From the NCBI GenBank assembly GCA_013400155.1, contig VXBM01000269.1:351403-415402 (forward strand): a stretch of DNA of 64,000 nucleotides, in the 5' to 3' direction. Each line of letters begins with the position of its first letter. Position 1 is the stretch's first letter. Origin of the DNA: Helopsaltes ochotensis. Taxonomy: Eukaryota > Chordata > Aves > Passeriformes > Locustellidae. Shown piece after piece: positions 25,844 to 37,262 of the stretch. Both the position numbers and the translations under genes were made by a program. The notes below the pieces were generated by a model. That model worked only from the letters and a program-made list of their open reading frames with translations, was not told the DNA's origin and did no database searches.

Positions 25844-26693
25844 AGTTTGTTCTGGATTTAAAATTATGTAGAATGAGTATTTCCCTAGATGCAGGAAAGG
25901 TATCAAGTCAGGTCCAAAGTCAAGCGGGGAGATTTAAGTTTGGTTCAGGAACCTCAGGGACTGGGATAGAGAACAGATAGATGACACAGCTCAGGCCAGG
26001 ACTCTGGGGCAGAGCTAAAATAAAGATGGCAGGCTCTGCACAAGGAAGTGCATGGGTTGGGATCCAAGGCAAATAAAGCCTGTTGGTGCTCTCAGGACTC
26101 TGACAAATATAACTTGCTGAAAGCATTTACTGGCAGAATCTTATGGCCAAAGTCACTGTGACAAATTAGAGGTGCCCGGTAGAGCTGAAAGGTGGATGAT
26201 GCCAACTGTGTTGAGAACGAGTATGAGGGTCTCATGTGGAGTGAATGCTGGCTTCCAAATGGAACAATTATAAGGAAACATGGAGAGGAGATAATATTGC
26301 AACATCAGGCTGGATGAAGCCCCCTCGGACCTGTGATTCCAGTCCATGCTCTTTTGTAACAAGACTTCTTGCACAGTAGAGGAAGAGGGAAGAGGACAAT
26401 TACATTTCTTTGAACAGATGAAAAAGATGGTAATTGTAACTGATGTACTCTGAAAATAATCAATGGACTTAGATGACACTTGCTAGAAAAGTGTATCTTT
26501 CAAAAATCTTTTTGTGCTTTTGATCTGTGAAAGGATCTGCAGGGGATACTCAGGTGGTGTTCATATCAAAATACCTGGTTTCAGAAAAAAATCCAGGACT
26601 TTAAAAATAATTCAGCCTGTGGTAGTATCATTTCTGTCAAAGATATGGCTGTGAAAAAAGATGACAATGGAGAACCAAGGTCAAAAATCACTC

Positions 26694-26729
26694 CTAATAT
26701 TATCTGACTAATATTATCTGACTAATATT
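26694..26729. repeat. 14-bp tandem repeat, about 2.6 copies
   Basis: The unit CTAATATTATCTGA is repeated at 26694-26707 and 26708-26721, with a partial third copy from 26722. The copies are identical over the two full units, suggesting a recent slippage duplication. Confidence 0.92.
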
Positions 26730-28187
26730 TGGTTTCCCAAGGCATTTGTCTTTTAAGTCGAAGACTCTTGTGGTAAGGGTATTTTCTACACAATGCACTT
26801 GGTGTTCTGCCAACAAATGAGTGCTCCAGATGGATACTAATGAAAGAAATATTAATGCACCATAGCATGTCAATTATCTTGAAAAGGTCTCCAGCAACCA
26901 TTTATCACCTAAATTTCACATCTTATAGCTTGGGACAAAATTGTGTTACATGTTAGAATAGTTCTGCCAAATTTGATCCATCATTAACTTTCATTTGTTG
27001 ATAATTTGAACATGAATTTTTATTTAAGTTATGCATCTTTGTCAACTTGATGGAAACATCCGGAGTTATCATGCTGTCATAGATGAGTGATGCTGTTTCC
27101 CAGCATCAGAGAATGGATTGAGATTTGACTGTATTCTGAAAGGACTTGTAGGCCATAACCCCCGGCAAAAATCCTGAGGCGAGGGACCTTTTGTTGTCTT
27201 TGAGGGGTAGGGAGGGAAAGAAAAAGGAAAACAAGAGAAAAGGAGAATAGGAGAAAAATAGTTTTATGACTTAAATTTTCAGTTGCTGAATCCTGCCCTG
27301 AAACTTATGGTTTTGGGGTTTTTTTAACCTTATCAGAATGGTGGCTTTCATTGCTGGGGTTGCCAGGCTACCAAGCAAGACAGAATAGTTATAAAGCAGA
27401 AAGGTACCAGCAGAGTAAACATTCTTTATCTAGGTGGGTTTCCTGGGTTGGGTGGTGTATCTGTGGTGCAAGAGAGCAAATGAACCCACTGCAGAGGATG
27501 TGATGCAGTTACAAGTTCAAGCAATAAGGAATATTACCGTCAGTAGTCTCTGACTTAAGATGAAGGCAACTTCCCAGAGGGTCAACACAGAAGCTTCTCT
27601 CCCCATTACATTGGGGAAAATCCTTTGGCTGAAGGAGAATGTTGGACCTGTGCAGGATGAGATGGCCATCCCTACCTTCTAATGTAGGATAGCATGAGGT
27701 GGGCTGAGGACATTTGTATCTTTTTGTGCAATATTTCCGTGCAATATAGAACACTGCAAAGCTCATCAACTTATTTTGCCTATACCAGGCATGCTTCATC
27801 TGCTCGCCTTTTAAAAACCTAACACTGAGCAGGTTAGATTTGTACTGTCTAATTAAAGCTCTTAAAAATTTTGGTGGCATGCAGAATTCTGGCCAAATGA
27901 AATCCTGGGGAAGGTTACATAGTAGTTTTTAATTGCTGCTTAGTATACTTCTGTATTGTGCTCAGATACTGTTCTCGGGAATGTGGCCTCTGTTGAACAA
28001 ACAGAATAGAAATCAAAGAAGAAGTGCTTAAGTAGTCAGTAAATAATTGAACAAGCTCAGGTGACACCAACACATGATATAAATTAAAATCAGCAAGAAA
28101 GGGATGACAGAGGGTTAAACAGAGATTGTAGCTGTATGCAGCATCTTAGAAATGGAAGCAAAGCCTTGGCATTGGGAATACACATGC

Positions 28188-28209
28188 TTTTTTTTTTTTT
28201 TTTTTTTTT
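28188..28209. repeat. T22 homopolymer
   Basis: Twenty-two consecutive T residues. No retroelement body is evident on the right-hand side, so a poly(A)-tailed minus-strand insertion is not supported. Confidence 0.93.
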
Positions 28210-30719
28210 CTGCCACTGCTGTGTCTGATCAGCATTGTTGCCTGTGTCTAAATGGGCAAGGAAAATTAATTCTTTATGCAAGGTTCAAGATTGTTTCATG
28301 TGTTGTATATGTACCTGTGTTTGATCTAATTTTCTCTTCTGAGAAACTGTGGCACTATGAAGGCCTCAGGTGGCCTTTCTCATCACTTGGTATGGTGATT
28401 AGATCCTTGCATTGTAAGTCAAGAGATCGTGATTGTAGTAATTTCTCTATTATCCAGGGTATTGTGAGGTTGGTGTTGGCTTTGGATAGTATGTGTCATC
28501 CAGAATATGCTTGGAGTGCAGTTTAAAGACCCTTGAATTGCTGTTCTAAGCCCCCAGGATTTTGGAAAGTCTAATTAGCTCAAGTTGTGAACACGAAATA
28601 CCTCTGCTCTGCTTCTAGACAAAACCTAGGTGAGAAGCCGCAAAAACGAGTTGTTGCTGCACCTGAGCTAATAAACCTTATTTTAGTGTGCTCTATGTGG
28701 AGCTGCACCCATAACCCAGGGCAGTTAATTGGCAGCTTAAACAGTCTGACCATGGCTGGGCACAAGTGACAGAGTTGCCAGCATTTTGTACCTTTGTCAT
28801 GTTGACCTGACTTCACAGTGACCAGCAGCTCGTTGTCACTGTCTGAATTGTTCTGACCCCTCTGCAGCAGCCTTTGTGTGGAGGGTTGGGTTTTGCTTCA
28901 ATGTGTAAAGTCCTGGTGTCTGTCAAAAACCATTGTGCAGGGTAAGAGTGGAGAAGTTACATTTCTGAGGCACCAGAATGAAAACCTGACTGTTTTTGTG
29001 GGCATTATGGTGATGTCTCTTTAGGGAATTGGAGTACTCCATGGGAGAGTTTTTTTCTGCTTCCCATAGCTTCTAAAGCAGAGGGCAGGCTGGGTTCAGA
29101 GGGAGCATCGTTGAGACATAGGGTCAGTTATGGGGCTGTCACAAATGCACAAATGTCAGGTCCTCTACATTACCTCGTGTTAACACCCCCTGAACACTTA
29201 ATATCTCTGGTTTTAATTTTGTGTTGTTTTAAATGCACCATGATTCCTTAGTGGTACATGAAGAAAATCACTAAAATTTGGTTGTTTTGCAGCAAGTTGA
29301 ATAGTGCTCTGAAAGTGAGAACACTTCTTTATCTAACAGCAAGTCAAAGATATCTGATACATGTCTTTCTTACTATAAGAAAAGCTTTCAAATTTTCTTA
29401 AGAGTTTGTTATTTTCTGGTTTGTCTACATTATTCTAGAGTTTGTCTTACAATTTTTAAATGTATTATGTATATATTTGGTACATCTTTTTGGGTCTCTT
29501 GATATTTACAGGTTATTACTTCTTGGTGTTAGTATCTCATATACTTAATCACTTCATCTCATTTACATAATATCATTTAGAGTTGTGCTTCTTGTTTAGG
29601 TTTGTTGGGGAAAAAAGCAAACATGGGCCATCAGAAGGATAACAATACACCAGTCCTGGTAAAAACATTTTTCCCTCCTCACTGAAGAAATTAAAAAGGA
29701 AAAAAAATGCATCAGACTGTATATTAGAGGTCTCTGCAATAGTGTATATTGTATAAAAAATGGAGATGCTCCTTTAACTCTTGTATGTCTTGGAAACGGG
29801 GAGGATTTAAGTGTGGCAGTCACAAGAACGATCTTGAGGGTTTTTTTCTAGTGATGATGCATATATTTCACTTAAAGTAAGTAGGGAAGATTTTGGTGAA
29901 GCTTATTTACTTGCTAGCAAAAAACTGTAGTCCTAATGTGAAAAACTTCATTGGAAATAGGAGTTAAGTCTATAAGTTAACAAGCTACTTAGCTTATCAC
30001 TGCATTAAGTGATGTTGCTCGGTCACCCTCCTTGCTGTGCCATGGAAAGCAGGGTGGGTGCAGAAACTTCTTGGAGGACAAGTCATGGGCAGTCAACTTA
30101 GCAGCGAGATGTAGGGGAATTGTTGTGGAATTGATTTTGCACAAAATGCTCCATATAAAAGAAGAACTTAAATTTCGGTTGTTATAAACTTTCTGCTTGT
30201 TGCTAATGTCAATAGATTTTGCAATGAAATTGGTCCTTAGGGAAAGCAAGAGTGACAACAATCACAGTTACAACAAACTTTTGCTTCCCATATCCCCCAT
30301 GGAGGTTCTGCTCTTTCCCATTACACACATTCATGGTTCATGTAAGTTTGGTATTGATTCAGTGTTGCTTTTAGGAGGCTTTTAGAAAAAAGAAATTTAA
30401 ATGTTGGGGCTCTTTGTTATCAGCATATACCATTAAATTGGATTCAGGAATGAGGTCCCAGACTGACAGTGTCTCAGTGTTTTCCACTGAATGGCAAATA
30501 ACCTGGATGGCTTCTGAAATATGCCTGCATTTCCAGCACTGTGTGGCCCAGACTGGTCCGGTCAGAATTACACCTGTACACCTCTGCTCAGCCGAGGATG
30601 GCTGGGGAGCGATTCACCCACGTCTGGGGCTGTGCATTGTGGATCAGTTGCTGTGAGGCTGTTCCTTTGTCCCCGTGTCCACTTCAGGTAAGAGAAACCT
30701 GACTGCTGGAGTTGCAAAG

Positions 30720-31560
30720 CAGTGACTGAGCTCTGACAGCCTTCAGGTCCTCGTGACCGAGGCTGTCTTGGTGCATGGCTGTGGGGGAAGGTTTTCCTGC
30801 GGGCTCTGGGCACGGCCGGCTGTGCTCTCTTCTCTTTGGTCCTGGGCTGTGCCATGCCACAGGCCGGAAGGTGCTGGTTCCAGGCTGTTCTTCTGTCCTC
30901 CCCAGGAGACTGTTGCTTCTCCCAGGCTGGTGTGAATCAGAAATAAGAGTCTAGCTCCATGATAGTTAATCCCAGACCGGGTGCTCCTTTATCATCCCGC
31001 AGACCAAGTGTGCTCTGGAGCACTGCTGTCAAATTAGCCAGGCAGCACAGCGTGAAATCCGTGCTGGCTCTGTGCCTGATGCTGGAAGACAGATGTTACC
31101 TGATCCATAGGGGTGATTGGAGTGGTGCGGGCGGATAATACCTGAGCCAACATAAAGCTTGACAATAGCAAATTAGCTTTTCAGCATTTGCTTGTCAGAT
31201 TTGAACTGTCAGGCTGAGTTAATACTGAAGCAGTGCTTTGGTGTTTTTTTAGGAGCCCGAGGGGTAGCTCTGCAGTAGTGTCAAACAACAGCCTAACTCT
31301 GATTCAACAGCTATTTCTGTAAAGCTGCTGGTGAAATGTTGAAAGAAAATGAGTGGTTGTGTTTCCTCAACCGCTTTGGAAGCCTTACTGTGAGCGAGGT
31401 TTGAACGCAGTGAGCGTCGCAGCTCCTCCTAACCAGCAATCAGGTTCTGCTCGTTTAGTTTTACATGTACAATAAAGCAGTCTGAGCCTGTACCCCTGTG
31501 CTGCCTGTGTGCAATGGCACTAAATGAAACCAGCTGCAGATGAAGCACAATCAGGCGTAG
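30720..31560. promoter_or_regulatory. G+C-richer, regulatory-looking stretch
   Basis: From about 30720 to 30900 the sequence becomes clearly richer in G+C with several CpG dinucleotides (CTCGTGACCGAGG, GCACGGCCGGC). From 31000 to 31560 it stays complex, with scattered CpGs (GGTGCGGGCGGATAATACC, GAGCGTCGCAGC) and AT-rich homeodomain-like motifs. No convincing coding frame runs through it, and the density of CpG is lower than in a classic promoter CpG island. An enhancer, an alternative promoter or an unrecognised old repeat are all possible. Confidence 0.25.
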
Positions 31561-31650
31561 TGCTGAATACTTTTTATTTCTTAGCTCTTAAGTTTTTAAG
31601 GACATTTTAGTATTATTTTGGATTCTTCCTATTTTTTTCTTTCTCCACAG

Positions 31651-31668
31651 CAGGAGAGGGGGATTACG
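31651..31668 (+). CDS. Possible 18-nt microexon (weak)
   Basis: A very strong acceptor (TTTTTTTCTTTCTCCACAG ending at 31650) is followed by 18 nt that can be read as QERGIT, and then by GTAAAA. The donor is only moderate. Eighteen nucleotides keep any frame, which is typical of neuronal microexons, but with so little sequence chance is the default explanation. An alternative acceptor 3 nt downstream (CAGCAG) would give 15 nt. Confidence 0.15.
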
Positions 31669-33840
31669 GTAAAATGAGTTCTTTCCCTTCACGTTATTAG
31701 CAACATGATTTGCTGTTTTAATGGTGACGTTTGTAGTCTAGCAGTGTGTTAGATATATTATATAGGTTTCTGTATGTTTCTGTGAAAGAAAGGAATGCTT
31801 TGAAGTAAGTCTTTCCACCAAAAGAAAAAAATATCAGGAGTGTATATTATACTGATTTATGAGGAAAATTTGTTTGTAAATTCATGCAACTTATTTGTGT
31901 AATTTTAAGAGCTGTTTAATAGTTTACAGCTAGTTAATACTCTCACTTTGAATTCTTGATTAGCTGCCATGAAGCATCGTTTCAACAGATGATAATTTTG
32001 TCTTCTGAAGAAGAAGTTGCTGAAAAGTCTTCTCTGTGAGATTGATGTTCTTAGCAGGATCTTACTGGTGCAGATGATTTGTGTAAATTTGAAGACTTAC
32101 TCTTTGCAAAATTAGTTCATTTTCCAGAATGAAACTACACCAACTATTAGAACATTGTCTTAAGGAAATAAATTGGTCTTAAAGGATGAATAGAGGAAGG
32201 CTTCCTTTCCATGGTGCTGTGTGCTATTGCAAAGTTATCCTAAGGGGAGAATTCTTGCTTTAACATATCTGGCATTGTCCTGTTGGAAACAGGCTATTGT
32301 TGACTTTTTTCTAGTGTGACCTACAGTGCCTTGTAGTTACGAGATGTTACAACAGTAAAATAAATCATGTTATTTAAGATTATTTTAAAACATAGACATC
32401 CTGAATGACTTTTTAAAGGTTTTATTTTCAAGCCATCAACATTTTCTTCTTAAAGTGAAATGATTTGGTTCAGAAAAAGAAATGCATCTTTAACAAGATA
32501 TAGGGTTTTTTATACATTCATGTAGGATCTGAGGGAACTTACCTTATTCTGATGCATCACAGTGGACTGTATAAGTGATCACATTCATGTAACAGGAGAT
32601 ATTCATATAAAATTGACTGAATCTGTTGAGAATGAAAAAAATAAGAATCGGACCAGACAATTTTGATTTTGTGAAAAAAATTTTATCCTAACAGCAAGCC
32701 TTATTTTTCACACTGCCACATTCTTGAAAGCAGAATTTCATTGGTCATGAACAAACAGTGATCCTTGAGGCATGAGAATTAGATGCTGAAATTAAGTGTT
32801 TGGTTTTGTCATTGGTTTTTTATTAAATTTTTTTAAAATACAAACCTATGACACCACTGATACTTACAGAAACAATATCACAGCTTATCCACTTACATGT
32901 TAGTACTATAAATAGATTTGAAATACCGGGGGCTTCCAAGGTGCTACAGGTACGTAGGAGACCATCATAAAAATTCTTGTGTTGTACGAAACAAATCTTA
33001 CTCCAGCATCAATAGAATGGCACTATTCTTTATTACAGTAAAGTTCAGTCACATTCAAAGAATTGACTCTTACAGGAGAAATACCAGAATTTAAAAATAA
33101 ACTAATAAAACCTCCACTTTTTTGCAATACATTTTTTCTTTAATTCTAAATTGCAACTGATCAATGACATTCTCTATCCCATTGTATGAATAGAATAAAA
33201 GTTGGGTTGGAACAAATTGCTGCTTTCTAGGTCAGCAACACAGTTGTCCTTTAGAAAATGAGTGTTAGAAAGTTGAGGCCTAATTTGATGAATATTTGGT
33301 ATGTGCCTGGGTGCATTGCTGAATCATGGTTTCTGTGCTGGAAGTACAGGCTTGGCACCTCCTAATTGAGTCCCCTTTGGGCTGTCTCAGAGTGTTGGCT
33401 GGCAGGGATTTAGATCCTGGGAATCCTGCACACTTAGAGCATTTTTAGTTGAGGGAAAGTCTTGTGCAGTAGGGAGCTATGTGAACTTGTCCCTTCTGTG
33501 GGACAACTAATATATTAAACTCCTCTTGTTAAATAGAACTCTGTGTTTCCTTGCTTCCTAAGGTCATGATTTCTGTCCCTTTTGAGCACCCTGCACAGGG
33601 TGGTGGGGAAGGGTCATTTTAAGTTTATGATGAGTATTTGAGAAAGTCACCATTCAGGCTCGGAAATTGTTGCTCACACTACTGAACAAGCCCACGCTTG
33701 TTGCACTGAGCTGTGGCCACTTGCTGCAGCTGCACTGCTCTTCCTTTTTTTTCCTTAAGCTATGGCTCCTTTTGCCCTGAAAGGTTCTGAGTTCTTTTCT
33801 GTGTGTTTGTGTAACAATAAAAAGTACTTTCGCGATGGCT

Positions 33841-33871
33841 TTTTTATTTATTTATTTATTTATTTTTTTAT
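33841..33871. repeat. (TTTA)n simple repeat
   Basis: About five tandem TTTA units are bordered by short T runs. Confidence 0.92.
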
Positions 33872-33967
33872 TAGCAGCATTGACTAAGACAGCAATTCAT
33901 GACAATTTGGCTATTAGCCTCCATTGTGGTTTTCACAATACACCATTATTTTCTTTCTTCTTCCTAG

Positions 33968-34004
33968 TGGGCTACTAGCCCAGATCCTTCCACTTCTGCT
34001 GCAG
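33968..34004 (+). CDS. Candidate internal exon A (37 nt) of an unidentified plus-strand gene
   Basis: The segment is preceded by an excellent acceptor, a pyrimidine tract CTTTCTTCTTCCTAG ending at 33967. It is followed by a near-consensus donor CAG/GTAAGG. In phase 0 it reads WATSPDPSTSAA with one base left over (phase 1 exit). That phase is exactly what the next good candidate exon, at 53418, requires; the junction codon would be GGT (Gly). The Ser/Thr/Pro-rich peptide looks like a disordered linker. A second frame (GLLAQILPLLLQ, phase 0 exit) is also open, so the frame is not certain. I do not recognise the gene. If both exons are real, the intron between them is about 19.4 kb, which fits the near-empty surroundings. 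Seen: splice signals and open frame. Inferred: exon status and phase linkage. Confidence 0.45.
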
Positions 34005-36119
34005 GTAAGGGGATGGGCTTAACAGAAATCTGTGGGCTCAAAAAAACCTCTGACTCATCTCCCTTGCTCATCTGCTGATGTACTTCTTATTAAAACGAAG
34101 TTTGTGTGATCATTTTGTTATGAATGTCGGGCAGAGGATTTAGTCTTCTCTTTGCAGTCTGTTAAATTTTTCACTGAAACAAATGTGTTCAAAGGAGTTA
34201 ACGTTAAGTACGTTATCTTAGAGGCAAGTGAGCGCTCAGGGCAGGTCCTGCTCAGTGCCAGCAGCCCACTGCCCGTTCCGCCTGCTGCACCTCATTGCAG
34301 GAGATGTGAAAGACGTGCTTTGCAGCTACAGCCCTGGTCGCTCTGGGAAACCAGGCACCCCAGCTAAAAATAGGCTCCTCTAAGTTAGCAGCTTTGCTTG
34401 TGAATGCACAGCCATGAGAAGCTGATTTGGGTAATAAGTGATTTCCATGGACTGGGAACCAGGGCTAGCTGGGAAGAGAAAGGCAGGAGAAAGAGTTGAC
34501 AAAATGTAGTAGTTTTAATCCTAGTTTTGGCTATTTACAGAGTGCTTGATGTTTTATCCTTTAATTTTGCTAACCACTGTGCATTTCCCTAAGATCCATC
34601 CCACGGAATACTTTACTTACATGAGAAAAAGTGTTTGTCTTGGAGACTGCAAAGTTTTAGCAAATCAAGAACTGTGTGCGGAAAACAAAGAATTACTGTA
34701 TCTATTCTCTGGTCATGGGGAATTAAGTGAAGGAGACTTCCTTGAGGCTGGAAATTCACCATCAGAGGAGCTTGTCTGAGTTGTCCATGTTTGGGATGTT
34801 CACTTCCAGACTAATTTCCCTCCTCTCCTTATTCCTGTTTGTCTTGGCTTCACTGCGCTCTCTGCAAAGCTCTCTGTAACCCCGCTTCTTTTCAGTTGGG
34901 AAGCTGAACTGAACTTGCCCTGCTGCCAGGGGTGATTCCTCTGCTGTGGGCTGAAGCTGTACGCATCAGGGTTTCATTTGGGAGTGTAAATGAGTCATTT
35001 TATCAGCTGTGGAAGATTTTCAGCTAGCTAGTTTGTGGTACAAGGAAGAAAATAAAAATGGGGGTTGGGAAATGCAATAGATAAAGTCTTAAGTGGTAAC
35101 AATTTAAATCTTAAATTGCCAATTGCATGACTGGCTAGAAAGAGGAAATGTGAGCAGAAAAAGAAGGCAGTAAACATGATGATTAAGTGGATCTTACTCA
35201 GAGTAAATTATAGCATTCCCAACTGGAAGTCTTCTCCTTTACAGAGAAATCATTAAATGTTAAACTCACACTATTATTTGCGTTTCATTGGGTAGACTTG
35301 CATGCGCAATGCACATTGGAAATATCCATTTTAATTAGTGTTGAAAAGAAGTCTCGTGTACAGAGCACTGCCTGGTAGGTATTTTTATACTCTCTCTCTC
35401 TGTGAACTCATTTTATATGATGATGATTTCTTCTAATTTTTAATTAACATGTCTAAGTTAGAGTTGGGGAAAATGATCAGTGTTTCATTAACTGCCTCAC
35501 ACTTGGAGATCTATGCAAACCTAATTGATGTGGTTGCTACAGGGTACTTTGTCAAACATGAGCCATCCTGCCACTACTTTTCTCCCCTTGCTTTTCAGTT
35601 CTCTGAATTTGAGTGAAAGGCATACTGCAACAGCATATAGTTTTACCTTCAAAATGACAGTGTATGATGTGGCATTATATTTCAGTTCAATGTTTCACCA
35701 AGAATATTTTGAAACATTTTATAGACTGTGTATTGTAAGATCTTTTGTTTATCACTGGTATGTAGTGCTCCCTCCCCCCGCCTTTGCAAAGAGTGTATAT
35801 AACAAACAGTGTTTTGGAAAAGCAGTGAGAGTTTTTCTTGTTCCCTCTCTGGCGAAAATTAATAGCTCAACTCTGAGCATCACAATTTAAAATACACTTG
35901 ATCATGTATAACAAATACCCCTGAATTAATGTTTAATATCACAAAATATTAAACCTTGTTGTTGTTATTTATTGATTTATTTAGCCATGTAAAAAAATTA
36001 TAGTATCTCACTGGAAAAAAGCATTAACATGTGTGAAGGCTGCATGGTCTAGTGGTGAAGGAGGTGTCCTTGGCTCTGGTCCCACCTCTGCCACCAACCT
36101 GTCCAGTGACTGGCACCAA
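34005..36119. other. Intron-like sequence, no gene
   Basis: No gene is supported. A modest G+C-rich patch lies at about 34225-34365. A block near 35275-35340 has high complexity (TTGCGTTTCATTGGG, TGCATGCGCAATGCA) and could be regulatory. The open frames at 34546-34779 and 35525-35890 show no family features. Confidence 0.4.
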
Positions 36120-36195
36120 ATCAGAGAATCTCAGAAGGGCTAAGGTTGGAAGGAACCCCAGTGGGATCATCTGATCCCACCTCAACTGAGTACAT
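36120..36195 (-). mobile_element. CR1 LINE 3'-end remnant, minus strand
   Basis: TCAGAGAATCTCAGAAGGGC followed by TAAGGTTGGAAGGAACCCCA and GATCATCTGATCCCACC is the reverse complement of the CR1 3' end (tail, then the GGTCCCTTCCAACC-like segment). Only about 75 bp is present, with substitutions in the tail. Confidence 0.8.
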
Positions 36196-36778
36196 TGGCA
36201 TACTAGAGAAAATAATTGTTGTGGAGGAGGAGACTGTTATTGATCATACTCATTAGTAAGTGAGTATATTCGTACTTAGTATTATTCAATGGGTTTAGGT
36301 TATTGTAGCTGTAGTGCTACTGCTGCCAAAAGGTGATAATGAAAAAGGAGAGGAAAACAGCAAAGGCAAAGAAGAGCTGAAACCCAGTGAAATACTCTGT
36401 ACTCTGATGATGAATTATGCCTTGGAACTGAGTTAGAAATTGTAAAGTCTGAGTAGCAATCCTATGTCTGAACTTTCTTTATCTAAGAAAACCAATACTT
36501 TTTACTGTGTTCTTATTACAGTGATAACAGTTAACTGCAACAGAAGGGAGAAAGTTGGTTAGTTATAAATTATTCAAATATATTTTTTATGAAGCTATTA
36601 TTAAAAGGATAGAAAAAATTGTTTTCCTCACAGAGTATTGAAAGTAGTTATGATATTAAAATATACTTGGCTTCCTATAAAGTTTTAGACTTAGAAATTT
36701 GATCAACATATCTTTTAAAATATGATATTCACATAAGATATTAAGGCACATGAGATTAATTTAAGCCATCCATGTAAC

Positions 36779-37262
36779 ATGGAATTGCAGAGTAATTGAG
36801 GTTGGGAGGAACATCTGGAGGTCATCTGGCCCACCTCCCTGCTCAAAGTAGGGCTCATATCAAAAGTGAGATGAAGGTGTTAAGGGACTGTCTGGTTCAG
36901 GTATAATTTGAGAACACTAAGGTTAGAGATTCCTCAGCCTCACTGGGTGACCTAGTACCTAACAACTCTCAGGTGAAATTATTTTGGTTTTATATCCCCC
37001 TGGAATTTACCCTCCAGCTTGTGGTTTTATTTCTCTTGTTCTCAGACTCTGGGAAGAGTCTGTCTCTATCTTCTCCTTAGGTAGTGGAAGGTGCTGCCTT
37101 AGTCTTCTCTTCACTGGACAAATGGAGCCACCTTACTTTTCCTTTTCTGACACGTGCTTCAGCTCTCCAGTCACGGTCCTCTACCAGAGTCACTGCAGAA
37201 TTGACTGCCCAGAAGTCCTTGTTGCAGCAGGATCCCAAAGGTGGACACAGTATTCTAGATTA
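36779..37262 (-). mobile_element. CR1 LINE fragment, minus strand, diverged
   Basis: The left end (GAATTGCAGAGTAATTGAGG, TTGGGAGGAACATCTGGAGG, CATCTGGCCCACCTCCCTGC) is a reverse-complemented CR1 3' end of a subfamily different from the 6772-7700 copy. The similarity continues to about 37262, where TCCCAAAGGTGGACACAGTA corresponds to the conserved GGGCCCAGAACTGGACACAG region seen at 7254-7273. The copy is more diverged than the one at 6772-7700, and its open frame at 36984-37292 on the opposite strand is incidental. Confidence 0.85.

Larger units (their letters stand above)
19642..30719. other. Unique A/T-rich non-coding DNA
   Basis: No gene is supported on either strand. Candidate acceptors with long pyrimidine tracts occur, for example before 20334, but they lack good donors. 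The minus-strand open frame 27509-27880 (about 123 codons) has no recognisable family. Contents worth naming are a GTTT simple repeat near 20429-20448, a perfect inverted repeat at 21242-21267, a duplicated pyrimidine stretch at 25811-25843, a 14-bp tandem repeat at 26694-26729 and a T22 run at 28188-28209. Confidence 0.5.
31561..33967. other. Unique A/T-rich non-coding DNA
   Basis: No gene is supported. The interval contains the possible microexon at 31651-31668 (separate entry) and an ATTT simple repeat at 33841-33871, and ends in the polypyrimidine tract of the candidate exon at 33968. Confidence 0.5.

Noticed and set aside
27509..27880. 123-codon minus-strand open frame
   Set aside because: Composition is unremarkable and no family features, promoter or splice context are seen.
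30656..30700. ACTTCAG/GTAAGA donor-like site at about 30687
   Set aside because: No acceptor-bounded open exon lies upstream, and the frame at 30414-30656 stops before it.
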